Below, in pieces: positions 25,036 through 37,133 of a DNA stretch of 64,000 nt. The notes below the pieces were generated by a model. The model saw only the letters and a list, made by a program, of their open reading frames with translations. It did not search any database and had not been told where the DNA came from. Numbering within the stretch: the stretch's first letter is position 1; the number at the start of each line of letters is the position of its first letter. The DNA comes from Ascidia mentula (taxonomy: Eukaryota > Chordata > Ascidiacea > Phlebobranchia > Ascidiidae), in the NCBI GenBank assembly GCA_947561715.1, contig OX387201.1, forward strand, positions 1,816,001 to 1,880,000, written 5' to 3'. The position numbers were made by a program, and so were the translations under genes.

Positions 25036-25041
25036 TTTATT
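25036..25041 (-). promoter_or_regulatory. Polyadenylation signal of unit G
   Basis: AATAAA on the minus strand about 185 bases after the unit G stop; the same signal at the same distance follows unit I (31504-31509). In unit J the position reads AATCAA. Confidence 0.5.
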
Positions 25042-25224
25042 AATATGCCACAATTCAGTTGAATCGTAAAACAACAACGACAAGGTCATATAACAGTGCT
25101 ACATCTTCCGACAGAAATATACTGTAGAAATACTTGGCCAATGCAATTAAAAATTGATAAAAAAACTCGTATTAACTCTGAGATTGAGAAAAAGAGATCA
25201 AAGTTTCCACTTGTGGTGAAACAT

Positions 25225-27188
25225 TTAAACCGAAAGGAATGAGAAGAGCTGATAAACGAAAAACGCAAAGACGGCAACCAGCACAAGCAGCGAAATCTTT
25301 GCTTCCTTTTCGACGCTTTTCACAATATCGCTCGTTTTTCGATATTCTTCGAAAACGCCCGCACCCTTGTTCTTGTGTGGGAATGGCTGGTCGGGTATTT
25401 CAGCTCCAAGGAAGTCACAGAGCGGTTTCCAACCGTCCGTCACTCGGTAAATCAACAGTCTGTCCTTGGGAGCCGTCTGCATTCAAAGTGGTGTCAATTG
25501 CGCGTTGATCACACGGAAATGATCTATTTTTCGCATTGAAACGCCAAAATTACTCATTAGCTTCATTGGCGGTGTATGCATTCTTGTTCCAATATTTTTC
25601 AAAACATTTCGTGCAGCTTGCTGCCTTTTATACCGAAATTCGCAATGGTCAGTGGAGACCCACCGTTTGAACGTACAAGTTGTGCTTCCTGTACATTCTC
25701 TTTAGCGTGTTCTCATTGTGTGGAACCAGCCTGGATCTCGGCCAACTTTTCGCGTCAGCCACGCACTTAACTGAAATGTGCGGCAAAAAATACAGTTGAA
25801 AGAGCTTTGCTCAAATCAAGCATATCCAAGGAAAAAGGAATGAGATGGAGAAAACCATTATTTGCTAAATAGTTTTGTGATAAGGTTCACAGGCTTCGCA
25901 GTTAATGCATTGCAGCCAAGCTGGATCAGTCATGTTTCTTATCAACGAGAGATGAGATCGGCCTCCGAAAGCATGGCAATACTTCTGCATAGTTTTGTAT
26001 TTGTAGAAATATTTTAGTAAGCTGCCAAAATGCCAAAATTATTTTAATTAGCTGCAGAGTGTTGTGCGTATACTGTTTCACCATATCAGGTCTCATCATT
26101 AGTGCAAGTGCACTTGCGAAACAACATAAATATCTCTTACGAGCGTTGCTTCGATATCTTCTCCTTCGTATTCCGGTCCAGGTTAAAGTTGTCATCACCC
26201 ACAATAACCAACTGCTGTTCATTTGGTTCAATTGTTTGTGGATGCTTTTGATCCATCCGTCTTCATCTCGTAAGCAAAGAATAATCTGTGCATGCAAGAA
26301 TGGTGAAAAATGTATTTTTGATAATTGCAATTTGGGTCGCAAACAGTGGGGCTACGACCGTTCTTTACATAAATCGTGTTGTACATGCTTGAATACATAA
26401 TCTAATTTACTGGCCTCCGTTCCTCCGATAGAGACTGGAAACATATCACAAGCGGTCTATGGGGGTTTCCCCGGTTGCGTTGTTTCGGAGATGTTTCTTG
26501 GTAAAATTTCAACAGTTATTTTTCTCAGCAATAAAAATATGTAACAACGCAAAAGTAGTTGGCGCTGAATTACGCAAACGTGTTTAAGAACCAGCAAAAC
26601 AACTAACACAAACTTAAAGTTTCGATCGCCGCATACTTCGGTAACGGTATATTGACCTGTTCTAAACTGTCGTAATTCACACTATCTTGATATGATATTC
26701 GTGCAAAGTTTAACGTGCGGCGCTTAAACCGGGGAAATCCCCATCGACCGCTCTGTAAGTGTTTGGAGTCTTCATTTATTTCCTATGTAATTGGCTTTTG
26801 TTTACATGAACTAAAACACCATCGTTTAAGCTGCAAATGATTGCCACATTTATCTCACTAATTATTATTGGCTCAATGCTGATACAATCGTTTGATTTAG
26901 CTCAAAAATCTATCAGAGCAAAAAATCAGGCTTTACTTTTGCCTCAGGAAAGGCTTCAGAAAATTCCTTCCAGTAGTTAAAGCACGGGGTGTCATTTACA
27001 GCATCAGCACCCTCGTACATTCGTTCCAAATCACCAGGTTGAACGCCCTTCTCAAAGATTCGATTCCAGTCTTCGTGCAAGTCGTATAAATGTTCCAAAT
27101 AGTCGAACACTTTGTAGCCGAGCGCGTGCAATGCAGCATGCATCGTCTTGGTACCAGTTTTCGAATAACCAGCCAGTATAACTTTCAT
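25225..27188 (-). CDS. Membrane-anchored sulfotransferase-like protein, unit G (4 exons)
   Basis: Exons: E1 26937-27188, E2 26141-26285, E3 25664-25770, E4 25225-25476; 251 aa. E1 GYSKTGTKTMHAALHALGY and EHLYDLHEDWNRIFEKG; E2 IILCLRDEDGWIKSIHKQ; E3 VADAKSWPRSRLVPHNENT and RMYRKHNLYVQT (Lys replaces Glu of the family's YREHN); E4 with TDGWKPLCDFLG, PDQPFPHKNKG and the terminal membrane helix. Intron 1 contains a 302-bp MITE. Intact splice borders throughout. Confidence 0.82.
26451..26752. mobile_element. MITE with AGCGGTC termini (302 bp)
   Basis: Inverted ends AGCGGTCTATGGGGG and (right end, reversed) AGCGGTCGATGGGG, each followed by a TTTCCCCGGTT-like run. No clear target duplication read. 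Lies in intron 1 of unit G; a copy cut on its left side is in unit H (29050-29325), inherited by segmental duplication. Confidence 0.6.
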
Positions 27189-28713
27189 AATGCCTTTCTA
27201 TATCTGCCCGCTGCGTGAACGAATAACACAAAAATTTACATTACTATTTGATCAAATGTATTGCAGAGTAAAAACCAAATCTCGATCTGCTAAAACCAAG
27301 GTACCTTTACAGGCTGCCAATCGCTCGCCCTATCACAACTTGTATTACTATGCTAGTTTGAGACAACGATCATACAGACAGCTCAGTTGATGTTTACTTC
27401 TGCAGAAATATATTCCGCCTGACAATGTATCATCAGTTACTGTTTGGCCATAGAAATTATCAAGCCTTCTTGGTCATTATAACGATACTTTGAGGTTGGT
27501 TAAAAACTAAACGAATTGCTTGGGAAAGTCGAAGCATTTCATTTACTGAGCGCTCATTACTTTGCGTCGTTACGTGAAATGTGAGTTGCTTGGCCTATTA
27601 AAATGCTATTAAAGTCATGCTACAGATAATCCTGCTTGTCTTGCAACCTTTTTCTGATCTACTGCATGAAATAAGGAGCATGCTTGCCATTACTTCACAC
27701 ACCAAATGAAGTAAGCAGGAATTTTTTTACCAACCACCAGTAGAAGTTTGTTGTGTTCGGGTAAACTCTGTGCTGACTTTCGCAATGTTTGCCCTGAACA
27801 CACGTAGCCAAAGGCTAACAAACCTTACATTATGTCTACCGCGACGTTGAGCGACCAAAGTTTTTGTGGTCTATATTGACAAACACGTAGTGAATAAGTT
27901 CACTGAGTCTGTCGTGGAAAACCTGTCAACGTCTGCTCACTTCTCGACATTTGGTGATCAACCTTTTATGAATACTTCAACACCAGGTAGCCAAGCCGCG
28001 CTGTGTTTGTCGAGCCTTGTAAGGCCCGCTACGTTATCGTCGATAGTCGATAGTTCGATAGTTCTGCCCAGTAGGGTTATGGCAAATCGGCCCTTTGCTA
28101 TTTTCTGGCATTCGGTGTAAACAGAAAAACCGCACTTCAGGCTGACCCTTCAGCCATCTTCTGGCCTGCTTTTTTTAAGATCATTTGCTCAAAATTATTA
28201 TGAACCCAATTCATAACATATCGATATTTATTGAGCATATCGACCCAAATTATACGATATATTTGACAAGAAGAAGGCATTCCATGACGTGGGTTCAGAT
28301 TGCGCAATTCCGCATCAGGGCCAAGCGCCACTAGCAGTGTCCATGTCTGTGCGATCCCAAACAGTGCATAGTATAGCGGAGACATGGGGAAAACTCCGTC
28401 CACGATGAACTTCTACAGAAGATGGGGAATCTGACTACGACCCAGACGAGTACCAAATGCTGGAACCTCTTCCTCTTTAATCAGACAACGTAGTGGTGTT
28501 ACATGCTGTCGCATGACAAGGTAGAATCGTGATAGCCCTTGACTCGGCAAACTCCGCCATCGTATTTAGATTGTTAGGCTCACTAACATCGCAACCAACG
28601 CTATTTCATCAGCTTTTCTGACAAATCGGAGCCGACAAGTGCATCTTAACCATAATAACCCATGGGTTACTGCAGTGCCTTAAAATCAACCTTTACTATC
28701 AGTCGGATTGTCT
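27189..28713. other. Spacer upstream of unit G, with co-duplicated unknown sequence
   Basis: Two open stretches are shared with the duplicate at 29762-31268: plus 27866-28120 (VVYIDKHV...) and minus 28137-28403 (with VDMLNKYRYVMNWVHNN). The latter is also recognisable at about 24570-24680 in the unit F spacer. Copies differ by many amino-acid changes and by stops, so coding status is doubtful; it may be the remains of a second gene once part of the repeat unit. Confidence 0.3.
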
Positions 28714-28952
28714 TTAATGCATTGCAGCCCAGCTGGATCAGTCACGTTTCTTATCAACGAGAGATGATATCGGCCTCCGAAAGCATGGCAATACTTCTGC
28801 ATAGTTTTGTATTTGTAGAAATATTTTAGTAAGCTGCCAAAATGCCAAAATTATTTTAATTAGCTGCAGAGTGTTGTGCGTATACTGTTTCACCATATCA
28901 GGTCTCATCATTAGTGCAAGTGCACTTGCGAAACAACATAAATATCTCTTAC

Positions 28953-29761
28953 GAGCGTTGCTTCGATATCTTCTCCTTCGTATTCCGGTCCAGGTTAAAG
29001 TTGTCATCACCCACAATAGTTATTTTTCTCAGCAATTGTGGGTGATGACAGCAATTTCGGAGATGTTTCTTGGTAAAATTTCAACAGTTATTTTTCTCAG
29101 CAATAAAAATATGTAACAACGCAAAAGTAGTTGGCGCTGAATTACGCAAACGTAGTTTAAGAACCAGCAAAACAACTAACACAAACTTAAAGTTTCGATC
29201 GCCGCATACTTCGGTAACGGTATATTCACCTGTTCTAAACTGTCGTAATTCACACTATCTTTATATGATATTCGTGCAAAGTTTAACGTGCGGCGCTTAA
29301 ACCGGGGAAATCCCCATCGACCGCTCTGTAAGTGTTTGGAGTCTTCATTTACTTCCTATGTAATCGGCTTTTGTTTACATGAACTAAAACACCATCGTTT
29401 AAGCTGCAAATGATTGCCACATTTATCTCACTGATTATTATTGGCTCAATGCTGATACAATCGTTTGATTTAGCTCAAAAACCTATCAGAGCAAAAAATC
29501 AGGCTTTACTTTTGCCTCAGGAAAGGCTTCAGAAAATTCCTTCCAGTAATTAAAGCACGGGGTGTCATTTACAGCATCAGCACCCTCGTACATTCGTTCC
29601 AAATCACCAGGTTGAACGCCCTTCTCAAAGATTCCATTCCAGTCTTCGTGCAAGTCGTATAAATGTTCCAAATAGTCGAACACTTTGTAGCCGAGTGCGT
29701 GCAATGCAGCATGCATCGTCTTGGTACCAGTTTTCGAATAACCAGCCAGTATAACTTTCAT
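28953..29761 (-). pseudogene. Truncated sulfotransferase-like unit H
   Basis: E1 29510-29761 is intact (GYSKTGTKTM through FPEAK and a good donor). E2 survives only as its last 65 bases (28953-29017, TTLTWTGIRRRRYRSN); the part with the RDEDGW motif is lost at a complex junction. Exons 3 and 4 are absent because the duplicated block starts inside intron 2. A full product is therefore impossible. Derived from the same duplication as unit G, sharing its EHLYDLHEDWN signature. Confidence 0.8.
29050..29325. mobile_element. Left-truncated copy of the AGCGGTC MITE
   Basis: Matches 26475-26752 with few changes and keeps the right terminus; the left end was lost at the rearrangement inside unit H exon 2. 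Confidence 0.6.
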
Positions 29762-31261
29762 AATGCCTTTCTATATCTGCCCGCTGCGTAAATGAGTAGC
29801 ACAGAAAACTTGCATTACTGTTTGATCAAATGTACTGCAGAGTATAAAACCAAATCTCGATCTGCTAAAACCTAGGTACCTTTACAGGCTGCCGATCGCT
29901 CACCCTATCACAACTTGTATTGCTATGCTAGTTTGAGACTACGATCATACAGACAGCTCAGATGATGTTTAGTTCTGCAGAAATATATTCCGCCTGAGAA
30001 GGTATCATCAGTTACTGTTTGGCCGTAGAAATTATCAAGCCTTCTTGATCATTATAACGATACTTTGAGGTTGGTTAAAAACTAAACGAATTGCTTGGGA
30101 AAGTCGAAGCATTTCATTTACTGAGCGCTCATTACTTTGCGTCGTTACGTGAAATGTGAGTTGCTTGGCCTATTAAAATGCTATTAAAGTCATGCTACAG
30201 ATAATCCTGCTTGTCTTGTAACCTTTATCTGATCTACTGCATGAAATAAGGTGCATGCTTGCCAATATTACACGCACCAAATGAAGCAAGCAGGATTTTT
30301 TTTACCAACAACCAGTAGAAGTTTGTTGTGTTCGGGTGAACTCTGTGCTGACTTTCGCAATGTTTGCCCTGAACACAACGTAGCCAAAAGCCAACAAACC
30401 GTACAATATGTCTACCGCGACGTTGAGCGACCAAAGTTCTTGTGGTCTATATTGACAAACACGTAGTGAATGAGTTCACTAAATCTGTCGTGAAAAACCT
30501 GTCAACGTCTGCTTACTTCTCGACATTTGGTGATCAACCTTTTATGAATGCCACAACACCAGGTAGCCAAGTCGCGCTGTGTTTGCCGATACTTGTAAGG
30601 CCCGCTGCGTTATCGTCGATAGTCGATAGTTCGATAGTTCTGCCCAGTAGGGTTATGGCAAATAGGCCCTTTGCTATTTTCTGGCATTCGGTGTAAACAG
30701 AAAAACCGCATTGCAGGCTGACCCTTCAGCCATCTTCTGGCCTGTTTCTTTTAAGATCATTTGCTCATAACATATCGATATTTACTCATCATATCGACCC
30801 AAATTATACGATATATTTGATAAGAAGAAGGCATTCCATGACGTGGGTTCAGATTGCGCAATTCCGCATCAGGGCCAAGCGCCACTTGCAGTGTCCATGT
30901 CTGCTGTGCTATGTCAAACGGTGCATAGTATATCGGAGACATGGGGAATACTCCGTCCACAACAAACTTCTACAGAAGATGAGGAATCTGACGACGACCC
31001 AGACGAGTACCAAATGCTGGAACCTCTTCCTCTTTAATCAGACAACGTAGTGGTGTTACATGCTGTCGCATGACAAGGTAGGATCGTGATAGCCCTTGAC
31101 TCGGCAATCTCCGCCATCGTATTTAGATTGTTAGGCTCACTAACATCGCAACCAACGCTATTTCATCCGCTTTTCTGACAAATCGGAGCCGACAAGTGCA
31201 TCTTAACCATAATAACCCATGGGTTACTGCAGTGCCTTAAAATCAACCTTTACTATCAGTC

Positions 31262-31428
31262 GGATTGTCTTTACTTCCTTTTTGACCACACCGGGATTTG
31301 AACCCTGGATATCCTAGCCACGAATACCGATCAGGTTTTCTTCTTGGTATATGGGTCGGGCGCTTGACCATATTGCCAATTCGCTCTGATTTTTCGATCT
31401 CTTTTGGTCATGCGCCATCATGCGGAAA
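31262..31428 (-). mobile_element. tRNA-derived SINE, family 2, copy 2
   Basis: On minus: head with GGTCAAGCGCCCGACCCATA, ACCAAGAAGAAAACCTGATC and B-box-like GGGTTCAAATCCCGG. About 260 bases downstream of the unit I stop; same place as the copies by units G and J. Confidence 0.7.
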
Positions 31429-31687
31429 GTCATGGACGAAAATTTGAGATGACACAAATCACTTGGCAGCCCATCTTATTTCGATAGTTGTTTAATCAAA
31501 GATTTTATTAAAATTCGACAATTGAGTTGAATCGTAAAACAACAACCCCAAAGTCATATAACAGTGCTACATCTTTGGGGAGAAATGTATGTAGAAATAC
31601 TTGGCCAAGGCGATTAAAATTGATAAAAACTCTTATTAACTCTGAGATTGAGTAAAAGAAATCAAGTTTCCACTTGTGGTGAAACAT

Positions 31688-33631
31688 TTAAACCGAAAGG
31701 AATGAGAAGAGCTGATAAACGAAAAACGCAAAGACGGCAACCAGCACAAGCAGCGAAATCTTTGCTTCCTTTTCGACGCTTTTCACAATATCATTCGTTT
31801 TTCGATATTCTTCGAAGAGGTCCGCACCCTTGTTCTTGTGTGGGAATGGCTGGTCGGGTATTTCAGCTCCAAGGAAGTCACAGAGCGGTTTCCAACCGTC
31901 CGTCACTCGGTAAACCAACAGTCTGTCCTTGGGAGCGGTCTGCATTCAAAGTGTTAAAGGTACTTCGAATACAGTGAGTTGCTGACATGACCACTGTTTT
32001 GACCTAATAGGTCTCAGTGCAACTACAAACTAGTTTGGTACCCAATGGTTAATGGTGGCTGCATAGTCTCAACAATGTGGAAGTCTTGTCAGTTATTTAG
32101 TTGACAAGATTGTTGTATGTTTCACCATAGCTGCACTGATGAGACTTATTAGGTCAAAACAGTGTCCATGTCTGCAGCTCACCATAAAAAACATTATTGG
32201 CCATATTGCTTATACGTGCTTTAATTTGTCTTAAAGTTGGTTCTTTCTTCAATGAAAACACATAAAACTATCAATGCACCTCATTCAAAAAGTAAAAACA
32301 CTAAACCTTACATATACAAGTTATATATATATGTGTGTCCAGCATTCCAAAACATTTCGTGCCATTTGCAGTTTTTTATATCAAAACCGCAATGCTGGTC
32401 TGTGTCCACCCACCGTTTGAACGTACAAGTTGTGCTCCCTGTACATTCTCTTTAGAGTGTTCTCATTGTGTGGAACCAACCTGGATCTCGGCCAACTTTT
32501 TACGTCAGCAACGAACTTCACTAAAATGTGCGGCAAAAAATAAAGGTAAAAGAGCTTTGCAGGAACCACGAAAACCCAGAAATATAGGATTAGGATGGGC
32601 ACAAAATCCAAATGTATTATGCAGTATGGGTGGGTTATTCCAAAACGGGCATTAACAATACGTCTAAAACTACCAAACTGAAAGCATCTTACTAATATTG
32701 CTTCGAAATTTCTTTCTTCGTAATCCAGTCCAGGTTAGAGTCGTCATCACCCACAATAACCAACTGCTGTTCATTTGGTTCAATTGTTTGTGGATGCTTT
32801 TGAACCATCCGTCTTCATCTCGTAAGCAAAGAATAATCTGAGCATGCACGAATGGTTAAAATTTTGCTAGTGACAATCTTTAAATACGGATCGGACTAAT
32901 TAAAAGCATGTGACCTGAAGAAACGGGGTATTTAGTTTACACTGGTTACGTTTTGCATGCTTTAAGCTTGTGTACCACGAAAAGCATGCGATCCTATGCA
33001 CAACGACAAAAACGAGAAGGTTATGCTATGAACACATTAATGGGATAAAAATACACTGGGCGGTCAAATGTGATTAATGAATAAAAAACTGAATCGATTT
33101 AAAAACCAAAAGCCCCCTGACAGGCTGTCGATAGCACACCGTAGCAATATACGCATTCAAACTTCTTTTGCTTATAACTTAACGAAGACTTTATTGAAAT
33201 TATTTAACTGTGTTGTCGTGCAATAAAGTAATACTATAGAAATTCTTTAAATGTTGGTAAATACTGTGTTGACATCTAGGTAAAAAAAGGTTAATCTACT
33301 ATGTGTCAAGTTTATTATGGGGCATCTCATGTAATCCTGTTTTAACATCTATCAATTAAAAATATGATTTAAACTTCACCTTTGCTTCAGGAAAGGCTTC
33401 AGAAAATTCCTTCCAGTAATAAAAGCCCGGCAAATCGTTAACAGCATCAGCACCCTCGTACATTCGTTCCAAATCACCAGGTTGAACACCGTTCTCAAAG
33501 ATTCTATTCCAGTCTTCGTGCAAGTCGTAGAAATTTTCCAAATAGTCGAACACTTTGTAGCCAAGTGCGTGCAATGCAGCATGCATCGTCTTGGTGCCAG
33601 TTTTCGAATAACCAGCCAGTATAACTTTCAT
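31688..33631 (-). CDS. Membrane-anchored sulfotransferase-like protein, unit I (4 exons)
   Basis: Exons: E1 33380-33631, E2 32693-32837, E3 32414-32520, E4 31688-31939; 251 aa. Start chosen at the conserved MKVIL, although the frame is open for 12 more codons upstream (MVVFTADRQKDN). P-loop GYSKTGTKTM; E2 IILCLRDEDGWFKS; E3 VADVKSWPRSRLVPHNENT and RMYREHNLYVQT; E4 APKDRLLVYRVTDGWKPLCD, PDQPFPHKNKG, then the terminal helix. In E1 Gly replaces Cys in DLPGFYYW and Asn replaces Lys in IFENG relative to unit J. Confidence 0.85.
31978..32180. mobile_element. Hammerhead-terminated repeat element, decayed
   Basis: Both ends are inverted hammerhead remnants: left (minus) lacks three bases of CTGATGA; right (plus, 32124-32178) has CTGATGA, stem II GACTTATTAGGTC and the TGCAGCT stem I return, but GAAA reads AAAA. 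It lies in intron 3 of unit I and is copied in unit J (35450-35654). Confidence 0.65.
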
Positions 33632-34739
33632 ATTGTCTTTCTGTCTATCCGCTGTAAAAACGACCAATACACAAAAATTACATTGTTGTTTGACTATTTA
33701 CAAATATTATCAAGCCTACTTGGTCATTAAAATTGTCTAGGGTAATTCATATCAATTCGCCTGCGAAAGACGGTTCATTGATAATTTAAAGCTCCTCTGG
33801 CAAAAAAACTACTTGTTTGGACGACGTTTCGGTCGTTATGCAACAAACCTTCGTCAGTTCATTGATTTGCGTTGTTACTTGGTTTCGCCGTTACTTGGCG
33901 AATCTAATTCCCAATTATGCTGCAATAAAATTCACCTATTCTACAACTTTCTCTGACCCACTACATGAAATACGGTGCATGTTTGTCATTATTACACACA
34001 GGAAATGAAGCATGCAGCAGGATTTTTTAACTACAACCAGTAGAAATTTGTTGTGCTCGGGTGACTTTCGCAATGTTTGCCCTTGACAAATGGAGCCAAG
34101 GGCAAACAAACCCTCGTAAATTTTGTCTGCCACGACTTTGTGCGACCAAAGTTCGAGCGTAAAACAAAGCTGTGGCATTCATGAAATGGCCGCGAAAAAG
34201 CAACTTATGACATATTGTCGTTTAGCTTCTTGCACTCTATTGCTCTATGTGGTGGCTGCTACTTATTTATACGTTGAACTAATTCAAACGTCAAGAACAA
34301 GTACATTGATGAACACTCCCTCAAAACATTCGTTTTGTATTGGATTTGATGGTGTTCTATGTAAAACTGCAGCCCCATGCAGGCATTTGTTTCACCCCTG
34401 AATAACTTTTTACCTCAACCAAGCTTGCCATTGCTGATGGCTTGCGTACAAACACTTCCTGGCTCTGTGGTAGCAATCCTGAAAACATCTGCGTAGTTCA
34501 TGAAGAACAACCCTAAATAAATGCTTAGAATATCCCAACACAACAAAGACAGTAAACGCGACGATCACCAAAATAATAAAATAGTATTTAAAAATCACTG
34601 AACAAGTCTAAAACACTCGGCATAGGGCTATTATCAACACCGCTTTTCTGACAAATCGGAGCCGACAAGTGCATCTTAACCAAAATAACCCATGGGTTAC
34701 TGCAGTGCCTGAAAATCCACCTTTACTATAAGTCGGATT
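33632..34739. other. Spacer between units I and J
   Basis: Contains an open plus-strand stretch from 34186 (MAAKKQLMTYCRLASC..., one hydrophobic segment, 71 codons) repeated in the next copy. Between the two copies amino-acid-changing differences outnumber silent ones, so it does not look like a constrained gene. A minus-strand hydrophobic frame at 34410-34598 has no ATG. Confidence 0.35.
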
Positions 34740-34905
34740 ATTTTTACTTCTTTTTTTTACCATACCGGGATTCGAACCGGGGATATCCAGGCCACGAATC
34801 CCGATCAGGTTTTCTTCTTGGTATATTGGTCGGGCGCTTGACCATATTGTGAATTCGCTCTGATTTTTCGATCCTTTTTGCTCATGCGCCATCATGCGGA
34901 AAGTC
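34740..34905 (-). mobile_element. tRNA-derived SINE, family 2, copy 3
   Basis: Same family and orientation as 31262-31428, about 255 bases downstream of the unit J stop. Confidence 0.7.
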
Positions 34906-35161
34906 ACGAACGAAAATTTAAGATGACACAAATCACTTGGTAGCCCATCTTATTTCGATAGTTGTTTGATCAAAGATTTGATTAATATTCGACAATTGAG
35001 TTGAATCGTAAAACAACAACCCCAAAGTCATATAACAGTGCTACATCTTTGGGGAGAAATGTATGTAGAAATACTTGGCCAAGGCGATTAAAATTGATAA
35101 AAACTCTTATTAACTCTGAGATTGAGTAAAAGAAATCAAGTTTCCACTTGTGGTGAAACAT

Positions 35162-37133
35162 TTAAACCGAAAGGAATGAGAAGAGCTGATAAACGAAAAA
35201 CGCAAAGACGGCAACCAACACAAGCAGCGAAATCTTTGCTTCCTTTTCGACGCTTTTCACAATATCATTCGTTTTTCGATATTCTTCGAAGAGGTCCGCA
35301 CCCTTGTTCTTGTGTGGGAATGGCTGGTCGGGTATTTCAGCTCCAAGGAAGTCACAGAGCGGTTTCCAACCGTCCGTCACTCGGTAAACCAACAGTCTGT
35401 CCTTGGGAGCGGTCTGCATTCAAAGTGTTAAAGGTACTTCGAATACAGTGAGTTTCAGACAGGACCACTGTTTTGACCTAATAGGTCTCAGTGCAACTAC
35501 AAACTAGTTTGGTACCCAATGGTTAATGGTGGCTGTATAGTCACCACAATGTGGAAGTCTTGTCAGTTATTTAGTTGACAAGATTGTTGTATGTTTCACC
35601 ATAGCTGCACTGATGAGACTTATTAGGTCAAAACAGTGTCCATGTCTGCAGCTCACCATAAAAAACATTATTGGCCATATTGCTTATACGTGCTTTAATT
35701 TGTCTTAAAGTTGGTTCTTTCTTCAATGAAAACACATAAAACTATCAATGCACCTCATTCAAAAAGTAAAAACACTAAACCTTACATATACAAGTTATAT
35801 ATATATGTGTGTCCAGCATTCCAAAACATTTCGTGCCATTTGCAGTTTTTTATATCAAAACCGCAATGCTGGTCTGTGTCCACCCACCGTTTGAACGTAC
35901 AAGTTGTGCTCCCTGTACATTCTCTTTAGAGTGTTCTCATTGTGTGGAACCAACCTGGATCTCGGCCAACTTTTTACGTCAGCAACGAACTTCACTAAAA
36001 TGTGCGGCAAAAAATAAAGGTAAAAGAGCTTTGCAGGAACCACGAAAACCCAGAAATATAGGATTAGGATGGGCACAAAATCCAAATGTATTATGCAGTA
36101 TGGGTGGGTTATTCCAAAACGGGCATTAACAATACGTCTAAAACTACCAAACTGAAAGCATCTTACTAATATTGCTTCGAAATTTCTTTCTTCGTAATCC
36201 AGTCCAGGTTAGAGTCGTCATCACCCACAATAACCAACTGCTGTTCATTTGGTTCAATTGTTTGTGGATGCTTTTGAACCATCCGTCTTCATCTCGTAAG
36301 CAAAGAATAATCTGAGCATGCACGAATGGTTAAAATTTTGCTAGTGACAATCTTTAAATACGGATCGGACTAATTAAAAGCATGTGACCTGAAGAAACGG
36401 GGTATTTAGTTTACACTGGTTACGTTTTGCATGCTTTAAGCTTGTGTACAACGAAAAGCATGCGATCCTATGCACAACGACAAAAACGATGAAGGTTATA
36501 CTATGAACACATTAATGGGATAAAAATACACTGGGCGGTCAAATGTGATTAATGAATAAAAAACTGGATCGATTTAAAAACCAAAGGCCCCCTGGCAGGC
36601 TGTCGATAGCATACCGTAGCAATATACGCATTCAAACTTCTTTTGCTTATAACTTAACGAAGACTTTATTGAAATTATTTAACTGTGTTGTCGTGCAATA
36701 AAGCATTGTCACATGTAAAATTGTTGGGGGTAATAATATAGAAATTCTTTAAATGTTAGTAAATACTGTGTTGACATCTAGGTAAAAAAAGGTTAATCTA
36801 CTATGTGTCAAGTTTACTATGGGTCATCTCATGTAATCCTGTTTTAACATCTATCAATTAAAAATATGATTTAAACTTCACCTTTGCTTCAGGAAAGGCT
36901 TCAGAAAATTCCTTCCAGTAATAAAAGCACGGCAAATCGTTGACAGCATCAGCACCCTCGTACATTCGTTCCAAATCACCAGGTTGAACGCCCTTCTCAA
37001 AGATTCGGTTCCAGTCTTCGTGCAAGTCGTAGAAATTTTCCAAATAGTCGAACACTTTGTAGCCAAGTGCGTGCAATGCAGCATGCATCGTCTTGGTGCC
37101 AGTTTTCGAATAACCAGCCAGTATAACTTTCAT
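35162..37133 (-). CDS. Membrane-anchored sulfotransferase-like protein, unit J (4 exons)
   Basis: Exons: E1 36882-37133, E2 36167-36311, E3 35888-35994, E4 35162-35413; 251 aa with the same borders as unit I. P-loop GYSKTGTKTM, DLPCFYYWKEF, IILCLRDEDGWFKS, SWPRSRLVPHNENT, YREHNLYVQT, VTDGWKPLCDFLG, PDQPFPHKNKG and a C-terminal hydrophobic helix are all present. E3 and E4 protein sequence is the same as in unit I. The downstream AATAAA of the sister units is changed here. Confidence 0.85.
35450..35654. mobile_element. Hammerhead-terminated repeat element, decayed (copy in unit J)
   Basis: Segmental copy of the element at 31978-32180 with the same disabled GAAA position. Confidence 0.6.

Larger units (their letters stand above)
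28714..31268. repeat. Tandem duplicate of 25907-28713
   Basis: The sequence from 28714 restarts at the point corresponding to 25907 (a SINE tail) and follows it through unit G's exon 2 and 1 and its spacer. The junction at 28713/28714 joins spacer to SINE tail. Confidence 0.75.
31169..34640. repeat. Tandem segmental duplication, copy 1 (unit I)
   Basis: About 3.47 kb repeated at 34641-38159 in direct orientation with roughly 97-98% identity by eye, covering the SINE, all four exons, introns and the upstream spacer. This is the youngest duplication in the array. Confidence 0.85.

Noticed and set aside
34186-34401. Plus-strand frame MAAKKQLMTYCRLASC with a hydrophobic segment, repeated at 37720-37935
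   Set aside because: Both copies come from the young duplication, and amino-acid changes outnumber silent ones, so there is no sign of selection.
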